Source: Dipylidium caninum (Eukaryota > Platyhelminthes > Cestoda > Cyclophyllidea > Dipylidiidae). From it: a stretch of DNA of 64,000 bases. A program made the position numbers and the translations under genes. Below, piece after piece: positions 42,512 to 55,279 of this stretch (positions within the stretch are counted from its first letter, which is position 1; each line of letters begins with the position of its first letter). Below the pieces are notes generated by a model. It searched no databases. It was not told the DNA's origin and saw only the letters and a program-made list of their open reading frames with translations. The DNA lies in assembly GCA_017562135.1 (NCBI GenBank), contig QEYB01001116.1:62001-126000 (forward strand). The letters are read 5' to 3'.

Positions 42512-45500
42512 CTGTAGAGGCAAAGAGGAGGATGTAGACGAAGAGACAAGCAACATTCAGGGAAGATAGACGTATTCTGTGCTAGTGAGTCTATGAATGC
42601 GTGCCGTGTTTTCGTCCTGATCGGCGCCTATTCCGTGGGGCGGTTGCAGGTAGCCAACTCGCCTTTTCACCACTAGTCGAACAGTTCCATGTGGCCGGGT
42701 GGTGCACGGCAATGAAGTGAAGTCACACCAAGATTTATACCATCAGGCTGAATGCAAAGCGTCTTTGGACCTTGTTGTGTGTGGAGTTCTTCACCTATTC
42801 TCCAATTCCTTCGTAATCCAGTCACCGTATTCCCTGCAACGTATTTATGCCCATCTTGACAGGTTTGCATATGCGACTTATTAGTGTTGGCGCTAATCAG
42901 TTGCTTTTAGTCTCCGTTGCCCTTTGACGGACTCATTGGCACCTGTTTCATTCGGCAAATTCCTTCTTCACATCTAGCGCCTCTACTATCAGTTTCCATC
43001 GACTTATCTCCACTTCTCACCTCTCCCCAGCTCTGATCCCAAGGATATCCCAGTGGCATGATTGGCGTTTATGCGAACGAGGACGGAGATTGGCAGACAT
43101 ATCCCTAGGTGGCTGAATTAGCACCTTTAGCCTGGAGGCTGAGTGCGGTAGGCAGACGAGGCTTAAGAGCTGGCAGACTCAAGGTTGTCAAGAAATGTCC
43201 AATGATGTGGTGCATTTCATTCTGCATAATACTTTGTTCAGATACCTGGTCGTAATGGTGTATGAATGCAGTCGACACCTCCTCCCGAGCACACTGCTGT
43301 CGGCGACGAAGCTGCGTGTATGAGCAATCTGCGTGGACGCAGCATTCTCGACGTGACTCAAAAAGAGGATGTCGTATGGAAGTGCGTCACGGAACTTGCA
43401 CTTAAAGGCCTGAAAGACGTGGTTTCGCCTAGCCTGACTAATCAGGGAGTTTCGGCTGTCTTGTAACACACGTTGAGACGGCGTGGAATGCACGAACTAA
43501 TAAGGTTACAGGTGGCTGCTTCACTCTCGCGGACCCCTGTCTCCTGATGCCGTGCATTCACTCACACCCGCATGAGAACGAGTTCAGGTCTGAGAGGAGT
43601 GTGTGAACAAGGAAGCATCTTTTATTGTGGGGCCGTCTGTAGAGAGTCTAGTGGCCGCAAAATCAACAGGCATAATGCGAGAAGGGAGGTCTTCTCATAC
43701 ATATTCTTCGGCAGCACACGCAGACTTCATCTCGCGAAAGGGATCATTACAGCATACTAATCGAGCATTGAGCTTTGTCCGCTTCCAACATACACCATTA
43801 TTGGGACACCAACGATGGTGAGGTGATGTTCAGTTGAAACGACATCGTAGACGCCATTCAAGTCCACCACCCCCCACCTGCCATAAATGCCACTGTGCAT
43901 GGAGAAAGGACTTAGGACACGCATCCCTCGTTACCGATGTGTCGAAAGCAATAGCAGGAAAGAAGGATGGAGATGCAGACTACTACGTCTTCAGGTTCAA
44001 CGAGTGAGAGGATGAAATTGACATAGAAACGTTCCACTTGTCAAAGGCCCACATCATTGCCTCGAAACAGAGCGTTCTCCTCATATTTGCACATTCCTTC
44101 TCTTAGAGAGTAGCACAACTTGCCTATCACACATCCTCATCGACATAGCCACTTCTTCTCACACATCTTCAGCTATTCTTTTCATCACAACGCAGATTGA
44201 AGTGAGGAGTATGAAAGCATGAGGATACCAATACTGTTCACATTATTTGACAGTGGGACGAAAACGGACAACATGACAGGGCCAGGAAAGGTGGGAGGGA
44301 ATGAGGAGTGGCGGTTACAGACAAACGTGAAGTAATGTAGGGAGATTGATTCCACATGTGACGGTAATGATGATGTCCTCTCTCCCGCGAAAATCGACCC
44401 TCATCTCTTCCGGACTACACGTATATTTCGGCTAAAGGACCTGGCCGAGGAACCCTGACAATGGATTACTATGGAGCCACCAGAAATTCACGATACTGCC
44501 GTCAAATCCTGTTATTCGCGATGAGGTTAGGCAACTTGGCTGGAAAGCGAGTCGCGACTCAGACAGAGGAAGGACCAATATGCGGCGCTGCATGTGCCAG
44601 TCTGCGGATCATCGTCTTCTTCAGTGTACATGAGATAAGAGGACATAACTCCGACGCGGTCCATCTTCCCAACAGGATAGTTTCCCATTGGAGGGAGTTT
44701 GGAGAACGGAATTTGAAGAGATATGACGGCTCCTCTACACCACTTTGCCTCTTGTCTCAACAGGCAAAGTTGCTTTGAGGCAGTCGAGTATTAGTTGGGA
44801 AGATTTGAATCGCGCGTTAAATGTTAATAGAAGTCACGAAGCACAACTACTGCGCCTTTATTATTTTCCACTAAAGTAATTTCCATTTAAATCGACGACT
44901 TACTGTCGATGATTGGGTAAGCCATATGTGGCTTACGACAAAAGCCCTATTTCAGCATTAATAAACGTTACTGCGTCTTGTGGAATGTCATTTTGGCCGT
45001 GGAAGTCTATTTCACCTACAATAATTCGTAATTTCGAAAAGAGCAGTAATCGGTCTGCAGTTGAAATATCAGACGAATGTGGAAGATGAGATGAATTCCC
45101 GTAATGCAGAAAGGTGGGGCCAAAGGAGTAATACTGCTTCCTGATTTTGTATGAACTATTCCATCCAGTTGACCATCCTTATCCTGACAATTTCTGATGT
45201 GCAATATAGCTGTGGTCTGCCTTGTCATGGAATGACATTTGCATGAATGACGTGGAGCGGAGGAGGGTGCATGTAGGGCTCACGGTCAACAAGCTCGAGT
45301 ATATGCCAACTCGCTCGGTGTTTATCAAGTAGAAACCATTCATCCTCACTATAATATGTGTATTGTAGCCTCGCCACCTCACTTAAATCCGAGGTAAAGC
45401 ATCTTTTCCCAATCTCCTTGTCATCGCCGTCACTGTAGTCGTCACCACTCGTCGACGTGGAAGCAGGAGGTGCGATGGGCAATAAAAGAGTCGCATGAGA

Positions 45501-45519
45501 ATTCGCACCCAGTGAATAA

Positions 45520-45798
45520 CACTTCCATGTCCATTCGAGTCACCGCTTCACCACGTGGGACAATCACCGCGTATTTATTACATCGTCATTTGTCTTCTAC
45601 GTGGCACTGAGGGGGTCATTGGAGACCAGCACACGTTATATTGAACAGTGTGTGGAGATCTGCGAAGGAGGAAACGTTATTCAGCTTTACGGTGGGCAGC
45701 AAATTCCGTGGAAGGACAGTGTTACACTAATCGCGGACAGTAAAGGGGCATCACCTTGCGCGACCCGCCTTCAAATTTGTCTTACTGCGAAGGATTGA
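45520..45798 (+). CDS. Conserved short ORF opposite the acidic ORF, unknown
   Basis: The open frame of about 93 codons reads HRFTTWDNHRVFITSSFVFY, then YIEQCVEICEGGNVIQLYGG and a Ser/Ala-rich end. The left-arm twin is 27857-28135 on the minus strand. It has protein-like composition but no start codon at its beginning and no known domain. It could be an exon or chance. Confidence 0.25.
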   Translation, partial: HFHVHSSHRFTTWDNHRVFITSSFVFYVALRGSLETSTRYIEQCVEICEGGNVIQLYGGQQIPWKDSVTLIADSKGASPCATRLQICLTAKD

Positions 45799-47228
45799 GT
45801 AAAACATATGAACGAGCGGAAATTAGCGGCTCTGCAGAATCAAAGCCCAAGGTAGTCTGTGGAGTGTTTGTGTCGGAAGCAAATGGAAATGAAAAGGGGC
45901 CGCCAACAACAAGTAGCGAAGTTGGGATGAAAGTGAGTGGAACGAAGGAAGGAAGAATTGAGGGGAAAATGGTTGCTCAGATTCCTTGCGAGAAGTGAAT
46001 ATGGGCTCTCTCGAGTGCACCCAAGGTGACACGAGCGTGAGGGGGATGGTGCCTTGGCTGTGTTGTCGGCAATCCCAAGCACAGATAATCTTCATTTGCA
46101 AGGTATAATTCAGAGAAATTGCCTTCGTTTTCCATCATCACGCGTGTGGAAGTAGGATGATTTGCGATTGACTTTGAGGAGAACTAAGTTGCCAACGCTT
46201 GTGCATGGATATGTTGGCAAAGGGGGAGATGTCTCGTGAAGGGGGATTTGAGCAAGATGAGCTGGTTTGAAGGAGTCGACATGATGCACAGGCACCACTT
46301 GCGCCCCGACGCAAGATTAGCCGAATAGATCAGTTTATTAAGGTCGCTGAATGCTGGCTCCCTTTAACTCATTTTATCCCGGAGTCGTCTCCTTGGGGTC
46401 TGCACGTAGCCTGACATGAAGTAAACCGGTGCGAGCAACGAGCCACATACATGCAGTCACGCCGTTACATGAATGGATTGCTGACCGCCTATCAGACCGC
46501 CTTCTGCACTGGCCTTCACACCCCTCGCTTATACCCTACAAACAATTTGAAGTTACGACAGCGTTGAAGTCGCCTACCCACCATGCTCCTGTACCAATCT
46601 AAGGATGGCATTAGTCAAAGTGGCGTACGAGGTGAAGTTGAGGCTGTTCGCAGAAAGAAAGGGGTGTCCTGAGGCTCGATTTGCTCACTTTACGGAGACC
46701 TTCTTATCACTGATGTCATCACGAAGTATGGTTGTTGATAGGGTGTGCACAATTTGCATCCTCCTCCTTAAAAGTGGTACGACTGCACCGAGTTCCACGA
46801 TGCAGATATTCATTGGCTCGGAGGGGTGCGATGGAGGTTCAGCGTCTAGTGGCTTATTCCTTCCGTTCATCGCACAAATTGCAATATGGCCACGAAATGG
46901 CCCTGCTGGCACAGCTCACTCGCCTTGCCCTGAGTGCACCAGCTAATCCAAAGTCCCGTGTGCAAGTGGAAAAGGGAAGCGAAGTTTGTTGAAGTAAGAC
47001 GATGCCACCACAATGACACCAGTTATTCCTCACAAATCTCGTCAACACGAACGACACATCCGAGCCATGCCACCGACTGGAGTGACGAAGTGTGCACTAG
47101 TCGACTTGTGCGCCCAGTTATTACTCCACAAGGAAGGAAGAACACCGTTTAGTGTGTCCTCTGCTTATTGTAGCGGCAGTCAAGCCTTGAGCATCGCACT
47201 GAATGTGTGGGTAGATGTTTTTGCAGCA

Positions 47229-47272
47229 GGTCCATGCACAGCCATGGACCATTCCGCATTCGAAGAATGCGG
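47229..47272 (+). repeat. Pair of perfect hairpins (right arm)
   Basis: ggtccatg-cacagc-catggacc (47229-47250) and ccgcattc-gaa-gaatgcgg (47254-47272) are both perfect 8-bp stems. The left arm has three mismatches at the corresponding positions. Confidence 0.9.
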
Positions 47273-50200
47273 CAATTGAATTACTTCCTCACGCTAATGC
47301 ATACCCTGCTATCCCTTCTTCACCTGTGTTCCACCAGAATTTAATATTTTTATTCACTCTCAGTTTACGCAAGCACATGGAATCGCGTGATCACATCAAC
47401 TAACTACCATGTCAGCTGGTAGGTGTCTCTCCTTCCTTCTCCCCCTGCCCCACCATTACAGGTGACTCTTGTGGATATCAAATCATTCCCATGCTGTACA
47501 CCGTGCATGAGGCAGCTTGCACATACACGCGGTGTCAGATAGGCGTAGGGAGGATGGGAATAGAATTTTACATGAGACGTAGCCTCCCTTCAACGCCACT
47601 ATTGTTGCGACTCATGATTCCTTACTCATGCTCGTGACAATACACTCGACTTGCCAATCTGATGCAGGATCTCTTCATTCTGCGTCTCCCTGAGTCGCCT
47701 TAATCCATCACAAGGGGTATAGTGGACATGGGACAGAGACAGGTTTGAGAGAATAGTGTTTCACGCGGCCACTTTGGGAGGTGGGAGGTGGGAGGTGGGA
47801 GGGGGGGCAGACTAAAGGAACAGGCACAGGGGAAAAGAGAGGAGGTCAACGCTGAGGACTAAGGCGTGAATTGCGGGTCAGTCTGCGTTCTAAACCGACT
47901 TCCTTTCGTCTCAGTGAAACCCACTCAATTAAGCACACAGTACAATTTAATTCGCATCACACCTCACGCCTTCAATTTGATGCTACCAAGCAACAGTGAG
48001 TAGAATGAGTGAATAAGAGGAAAGAGAGCCTGATAAGTAAAATGAGAAGCTGCGTTGGATTACAAGCAAAGGTCGCATGTGGAATGTCAATTGGAGGTGA
48101 AAATGGATATGGGAGATGACTCCCAACGATTCGTAAGTGGGAATGCTTGTCCCCATGAGTTTTGGTAAGGCGAGAAGCGTGAGTTGGAAGTAGGAAGGAA
48201 GAAATGAAGGGGGAAGGGTTACCCTGATCACTGCAAATATCCACTGATATTTGCACGCTCGAGTGCACCCAAGTTGGCACGACTGTGAGGGAGATGTTGC
48301 CCTTGCCATTTAGTCGTGAAACACACCCAGAAAGTATTTTGGTTTGCATGGCGTTAATTGGGCAGAGTTGCCATCGGTTATGCCTTCGCATCAGAATGAG
48401 AGTGGGACATCACCCGAACAACCTCGATGAGTGCTTCAGCACAAAGAAGTGGAAGAAGAGAACGGAGGCGTCATAGAAGTGTGCCAAGGTGTTCACAGAG
48501 TTGGAGTCAATAAGTGTGTCGGATCGCGGGCCAGGCGCGGTCGGTAATCCTGCAGGGATTGTTTGGTGACGAAGTAGCCCGAGCCCTTGGCCGACGCTGC
48601 AACCTGTGACACAAATGCACTCATGTTGTTACACGAATAGACCACAGAAGTCTATGCACACCTCATTCATCCGCTCAACTCCACACCACTCCACTCATTT
48701 ACCCTCCTCTCCGCTTCTCTCTCCTCCTCCACTCCCCTCCTCCACTCCCCACGCCAAGTCATTTAATCGGTGTGTCTTCACATATCCATGCCAACTTAAT
48801 AGCAAGCAAGGCACTCCAATGGGTCTAGGCACGACACATTTCATTCAATTGTTATGTCGGTCACAACCGGATACTTCTGCAGATTGTGACGTAACATCCT
48901 GTGCTAAGTGGCCGTCATTAGGAGACAGAAATGCGATTGATGACCTGCTACTTCCCTCAACTTCTTCTGCGTATCTCTCGTCGTCCACCTCTACTTTCGC
49001 CTGGTGGACAAGGAAAATAGCTGAGATGCCTCTACCATAGAAAACGAACTAGTAAATCCCCGAAGCCTCGATGGTGCTTCCGGCCTCGTAATTGGGTCGA
49101 GGCTCTGAGTAACATGGTGAGTTGGTACTTCGAGCAATAGCACGAAACGTCAAGGAAATTTTGAGGTCTCCCAGACTCGCGACCGCATGCAGCTCGTGGC
49201 ATTCAAGACGCCATCTTGTTTAAGTGCATAATTATCAACTCAGTGGGACACTGTCCGAAATAATGCTCGAACCACTTCGTGTCAGTGGACGTGGGAGAGG
49301 AGGGAGCAGAAAGTTACTAGTGGCACGTGTAGGGATCCTCGACCCCGAGTAGAGCCTTCCGCGCACTCGCCCAAATGAAATGTCTTCCGAGGATGCAATA
49401 AGATGCAGAAAGTGCAACAATGTGCAAGGAGGAAAGACGTAATTCCATAAGTTTGTGAGAGCAAAGTGAAACGGATTTTTTTATATTCAACGATAAATTT
49501 GATGCAGGCCGGCAAAGCTGTTAAGATACACTGCAGTACTTCGTAAATAAAGAAGTGTTCTGCACTGAGAACATACATTAGATCACTTCCCCTGTCCGGC
49601 GGATTGAGACGAAGTCCGGAGAACATTTCCACCCATGAGTGAAAAGTAAACACACTTCAAAATTCCACCACCCTACACGTGAAGCAAACTTGTCACCATA
49701 GATTCCCACTTTCTCACTTTTCGCGGCCACGTCACTTACACCAGGTGCGGCAATTTCTCGCCGACAATGATATTCTTACCTGAGGAGGCTGCCACCATTG
49801 CCAACGACCTGCTGATGCTGCGCCACAAGTCTTCGTTGCAGACGTGGCATCACCGCCAAAAAATAACGCTTCGGCGTTGGAGTTGAATTTGACAAGTTCA
49901 GACAACATCATTAGGACTAAATGACCCTCTTAGGACTGCCTTCGGTGAGACCTTGAAACGAGACGTAGCTGTCTCCTCGTCTCTGCAACCGCGCCACTGG
50001 TTTGTACTCGCCAAATCATGTTTCACTACAAATATGATTATTAAATACTTAATTGTGCCGACTGTAAGTAGATTCACTGCGCTGAAGCAGCAGCCGCTGT
50101 GTAACAGGGGCCCCAGTGCGCCGTCTTCTCTAAGCGCAGGGGCGAACATCAATGTGTCAGTAGACCCTCGCCGTAACTCAAGTTGATGACCCCATCCACA

Positions 50201-52098
50201 AGGAGATGGAAAGTAAAACACCACCTCATGCACCCAAAGAGAGCGCATATTTAAGGCCGCTTTCTTTCCACCCGAACACGCACCCATTTACTGTTAAAGA
50301 AGCCCAAAAGTCATCTTGTCAAGGGAAGCTGCAATTGCATTCAAAATGCTCTGCAATTCGCTTCCGGGCATTAACTTCAGGCACAAAACCTGACGTCGCT
50401 TGATGCAGGCACCGCAGCTTGTTCCTCCTCGTGCGTCTCAGTGGAGATTGCGAAGGGGAAAGTTAGGAAACTGAGAGAGGGCGAACGATCGCCACTTTAA
50501 GAGAAAACATCGGCGACTAACCCGCAATTAGTGAGTAGCACTTCTCGAAACGATACCGACCACAAGCTCGAAGTGGATATGAACAGTGTGCACTTGGGTG
50601 ACCGCATCACCAAGTCCACTGACCCAATATGCCTCCCTCTCCTTACTGGGCCACCTTCCTGAAGGAGACCTGACGGCCCTGGCCGCACTGAGGAATGTAC
50701 GCAGTCCCTCTTGAAGGTGGTGAAGGAGGCGATTACTTTTGACAAGACTTAGACAGGCTCTTCAACAACCGCATTCACTTCATGGCAGTTGAAACGGGAA
50801 CAAACACCCGTGATGACAATTTGAGCCTCTACACTTGAATGGTGACGGGGTGTTCACAATGCCCTGTATGCAAGTCGGAACATTCGCGGTATTCCTTAAA
50901 CGCCGATTCACCTAGTTGCTGAGAGCCGCGATGTGCTTACCATGTCGAAAGCAGCATCAGTATTTCGGAGATCTGCCGGTGTGTTTTGTATGTCACCGGC
51001 AACTTATTGCATTTTCCGCGTTTATCAGGGGTGTGCATTTGAGGCGGGAGATGACAGAGCCAATGGTATGATTACAAATCGGAAAATATAATTTTGATCC
51101 TAGTCGGCTTAGGCTGAGCGTTCAAACAACATGATGACAACTGATACGCTGCTTGTCTTCTTGTCGCCCTGATTTTGGTCGACAGAACATTATGTTGTCT
51201 ATTGGGCCACTGTCAGCGTTTCTGCTCACTCTGTAAGAGTGGAGGGCTGCGTTTACGATTTGCGTCTGCACTCAGCTCACCGCACGGTCAGGCGGCAGAA
51301 TGCCGAGGGGAGTGTAGTTTGATGGTGGCGAAGAGTGTCGAGAAGAGGGGGAGGGGGAAACCCCTTGTGTCGTGGCATTTTGTGGTCGTGTCGATTTGAC
51401 ACAAGTCTCAGCGTTGGATCTTTGCCCTGAGTAATTTGATTGCCCAAACTTTAAGTCTTTTTCCCTGATATCGACAACTAATTTTACTTACCCAGTTCCA
51501 CACGACGCGACAGTCACACTGAATCCCTGAGCGGTGAGGAAATGAGAAAAGAAAAGCAATCACAGAATACGATTGGGAAAATAGGCGAATAATACGATAT
51601 TTGTGGGCAATCGTTGAAGCTAATCACCCAGAGGCTCAAGCCAGCTTCAATGGCGACATCATCGCAAAATGAATTTGCCAGTATTTTGACTGGTGACTTG
51701 TGTGTGAGCACAGTATCACAGTATCACACTGAAAATAAGTCGTCGGTGCAAAAGGTGACTAGTTTACTTGCGTCGTCACGGTGACCGACGAGTAATTTCG
51801 CAATCACCGCAGCGGATGAGTTGACAGGCATGACTGTGTCCGTCTGCGGTTGAAAGTCGAAGGTCGCCAACGCAGCCCTCCTGTTCAGCGACTTGAGTCA
51901 TGTCTTTGTCAATCTGAAGAAGCATGTCTTCTTCTCCGCAGAACAGAACTTCTCCTATCTGAATGTTTCGATTTACATTCGAAATACAAAAGCGGCAAAG
52001 GGAGGGTTGCAAAGCAAAGATCACCCTGCGCCATCGAAATCCGAAATGAAAGGTTTCACTCGACTCTTCTCGCTTTCCCTTTACTGTGCTTGTTCTTG

Positions 52099-52163
52099 CC
52101 GACAAGAATTCCAAAACAAACAACTCATCTATCCATAGGATAGATGAGTTGTGGCGTTTGATG
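52099..52163 (+). repeat. Hairpin-bearing insertion in the right arm
   Basis: These 65 bp are absent from the left arm, between cttgttcttg and gcgaagcgg. The insert contains a 15-bp perfect stem with a 3-nt loop (52120-52152), and its first bases (ccgacaagaa) are an inverted copy of the adjoining ttcttg. Confidence 0.9.
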
Positions 52164-52240
52164 GCGAAGCGGCATTTTGGGTGGAAACAACTGAGCTGAC
52201 CTCGGTGAATCCCACTCTCAGGCAGGAGGGAGAATTCTTA

Positions 52241-52287
52241 TCAGGCGGGAGCGCCGCCTGACTGTGGGTGCGGCTCCTGACCCACAG
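52241..52287 (+). repeat. Two adjacent perfect stem-loops at the outer edge of the right arm
   Basis: tcaggcgg-gagcg-ccgcctga (52241-52261) is followed immediately by ctgtgggt-gcggctcctg-acccacag (52262-52287). Neither occurs at the left-arm edge, where a different hairpin is found. Confidence 0.9.
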
Positions 52288-52324
52288 CTTCCTCTAAATG
52301 TAACAATGTCACTCTCCCCTCTTC

Positions 52325-53910
52325 ATGCGCTTCGTGGTTGGTGGCAGCCTCCTCAGGTGAAAAGGTCATTGTCGGCGAGAAATTGCTGCACCTGCTCTAA
52401 CTGATGTGGTCGAGACAAGTGAGCAGGTGGGAATTCATGATGACAGTTTACTTCACGCCTAGGGCTAGAGACAAGTGTGAGACGAGACGGTCAATCTGAG
52501 GGGGGCAATTTTGAGTGTGTTTCCCTTTTACTCCTGGGTGAGAATTTTATTCCGCATTTGTCTGAAGCCGTCCAGCTGCACTGGCGATGATGAACCGCAA
52601 CATACAATTAAATAAACCTGTGGAAATAGTAGGTGAGCGCGAAAGTGATCTATCATATTTACATTGCACAGAACACTTTCTTATTTTACGAAAACTACAA
52701 TCTAACAAACACAATAACTTCATCCCTCCTAACGATTTCACCAGCTTGCATCGAATTTATCGAATGTAGTTTCTCCTCCTCCGACATTGTTGCACTCTCC
52801 GCATCTTCGTGCATCCTCGGACGACATTTCACTCGGGCGAGTGCGTGGAAGGCTTTACTCGCCGTGGCGGATCACTGCCCGGCCTGCTCATCTCCTTCAA
52901 CTGCCTCCTCTCCCACGTACAAGTCGACTACCACCAAAGCTCGCTTACCCGAAGACGCCTGCTGTCCGGGCCTTAACACCATGACACGAAGTAGTTAGAG
53001 CAGTATTTTGGACAGTGGCTGAGTTAGTTGCCAATTTTGTGGCCAAACATGGGCAATTTGTAAGTCGAAATGGGGTATGGAACGACATTTAATGCTCTAA
53101 CTGGGTGGACTTGAAGAAGCATTAATTGCACTCAGATGGGCCGAATCGCGAACACGAGCGAGAGATCACTAGCATCATGCCTCGCCGCCTCCCTGCCCCC
53201 TCTTTCCGTCCCTCTCTTAGGGGCCAAAGACGTTCAGTCTTTCGCGGAGAGGCTTTGAGCCGCACTAAGGAATGTACACGGACTAAGGAATGTACAGAGC
53301 CCAACTAGGCAAGAAGCACTCAAGTCATGCCGAACTCAGTTTCACTGAAGCCCCAACATTATCCTGCGATTAGATTTCTTTCGGCTCTAACTCCTTTGTC
53401 AAATCAGCTCATCTGCTGATTCAAGGCAACCTTCACTCACAACATAATTCGCCTCTTCCCAACACATTCACATTTAATGCGCTCCAAACATGGTAGATGC
53501 ATCCGACCGAGCTGCATGCGGCCATGACTTGGCGAGATTTCAAAATACCAGGACCATCTGTGTTATTCCTCCAAGCACCAATTCGCGATATTGCTGAGGG
53601 TCCCGATCTGCTCACCACGCCGAATACACCACCAGTGCTTTGGAGATGTGCTAGTTTGTTTCCTATTATACAGACAGCTTATCCACTTTCCCCGTTCACC
53701 CGGAGGAAAGTCGAGGAGGACGACGAAATGCAGAAATAGTCGAGGAAGTCACCAGAGGAGCTCAAAACCACCCTTCATCCTCATTTTCTGCCTCCTCATG
53801 GCAGACCGCCTAGCACAGGCTGTCTCGCCACATTTATCAGAGGTTTGCGGTTTGTGACTCAATTGGACAGCCCCTCGTGCTCCTATCCAATGTACCACCC
53901 CAATGAATTA
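52325..53910 (+). repeat. Family L, diverged copy outside the palindrome
   Basis: 52325-53010 follows 23838-24420 (cctcctcaggt, attgtcggcgagaaattgc, then the gcatcctcgga...gggcgagtgcg segment). 53500-53910 follows 24450-24800 and 17990-18200. Frames are broken. Two 18-bp units beginning actaaggaatgtaca lie at 53262-53297. Confidence 0.65.
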
Positions 53911-55104
53911 AGATTTAGTTCATCATGAGACGGTCTCTTTGGTGCAGCGGAAAGGAGAGAGTCACGCCGCCTCTAAGTGCACTAGTGGCACAGTGGTGAC
54001 GCGGAAGTGAGGAGATTGAAAATGTCAAGAACTCAAACCATCCACCGAATTGACTCAATGCGTGGTCTAGCATGCGGTGAAGGAGAACAATTCAAGAGTG
54101 AGTACACCACAAGTTTTATTGCGGCACGAAAATTGTCGCGAATCACAGCAAGACACTTTTCAAACCTCCTCTACAACATGGCGTGTCGGAATCTCGCCCT
54201 GAAAAATTCTTTCTTCCAGAGTTCCCTCTTCACGCACACTCGGATAAATTGACATGCCGACTAGTGCTCTGTGACGGCTCGACGTCAGCAGTCAATAGGC
54301 AATTGGAGGCTCCGAGAAAATGCCGTAAGTGCTGAAAGTGACATAGAGAGAGATCTGAAGAAAGAAGAATTGGCCAGAGCGAAATTCCGAAATGCCAGTT
54401 CTCGTGGCAATGCTTCCTTCGCACAACTCGGCGCCTTCATGAGACTTGGATACGTTCGACAGAACCGCCGTCAGACGCCATCAATGTGGTGGCGGCCGCG
54501 TGGTCGACGAGCTCCATTGGGCACCTCCAGGGAAGAGCAGGAGAGGGCAGAACGAATGAGGCGAGATTGCATGCTTTGCATCGTATGGCATGTCAACGTG
54601 GCTATAAAGTTGATGAACACGGTGAGGTCACGCTCGGCTGGCATGGTTTTACGCTCAGTGACACCAACCTCCCCATTTGTGCCAATTCCTTTGCTGCTCC
54701 TTGCTGCTCACTAACCAGCACGGTGGGTTTGCTGAAAGCAGTCGAGCAGCGCCATTAGACCTTGACAAATTCTGACGTGAGGGACGAGGACGCAGTTTGT
54801 CAACAGATGATGACACCCACTGGGCCTGGCGAAGACGAGGGGAGAAGGAACCGCCGAAAGAGAAGGACTGTTAAGAATCGGCCCGCAGAGCTGCGGCAGG
54901 AATCGTAGTCGAGGAAGTCAGTGTCTCGTGCGTCTTGATTGTGTTGCGCGGGGTTGGCATTGCTTTGATACATTGCTGCGCAGATACCGACCGACGTCAT
55001 CACGGGCCAGCTGCTTGTCGTCCAGCGCTCTTCTTAAACCCTAGCCATGCACATTCCTCGGATGTTGTGAAATGTGAATGCGTCATGTGTAGAGTAAAGT
55101 GGAG
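53911..55104. other. No supported gene
   Basis: Overlapping short frames (54271-54714, 54486-54758) show no motif and no splice support. No partner was found in the window. Confidence 0.4.
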
Positions 55105-55279
55105 ACGGACCTATTCGGTGTGGCCGACCTTCATTGAGGTGGCTTCGTCGGTGAGGAAGACTTTCGCTTTGGGGTTGATGTTGGAGCAGAGACGATTCTC
55201 GACGGTGAGCACGATCCCGGAAATCATTCAGGTAGAAATGCAGAGGAGGTTGTCGTCTACAATTGGAGAAATGGCTTGA
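55105..55279 (+). repeat. SVWPT-family segment, copy 2
   Basis: This is the partner of 15895-16110 in the opposite orientation, with a frame open to the TGA at 55277. Further small ORFs around it (54271-54758, 55327-55749) have no recognisable domain. Confidence 0.4.

Larger units (their letters stand above)
28617..45038. other. 16.4 kb spacer of the large palindrome, mostly without supported genes
   Basis: Apart from the exon-like pieces listed separately and the exon-1 copy at 40372-40587, I find no repeat partner, transposon domain or RNA gene. The stretches 30.5-34.9, 37.0-38.8, 39.3-40.3 and 43.0-45.0 kb hold only short overlapping ORFs with stops, and low-complexity runs such as the (TA)n at 33763-33794. 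Confidence 0.4.
45039..52242 (-). repeat. 7.2 kb palindrome, right arm
   Basis: This is the inverted partner of 21455-28616, separated from it by a 16.4 kb spacer. Its outer edge touches two adjacent perfect stem-loops (52241-52287). Confidence 0.97.

Noticed and set aside
52262..52297. Possible Helitron 3' end (hairpin followed by CTAA)
   Set aside because: One short hairpin and a four-base match are not enough. No Rep/helicase or matching 5' TC end was seen.
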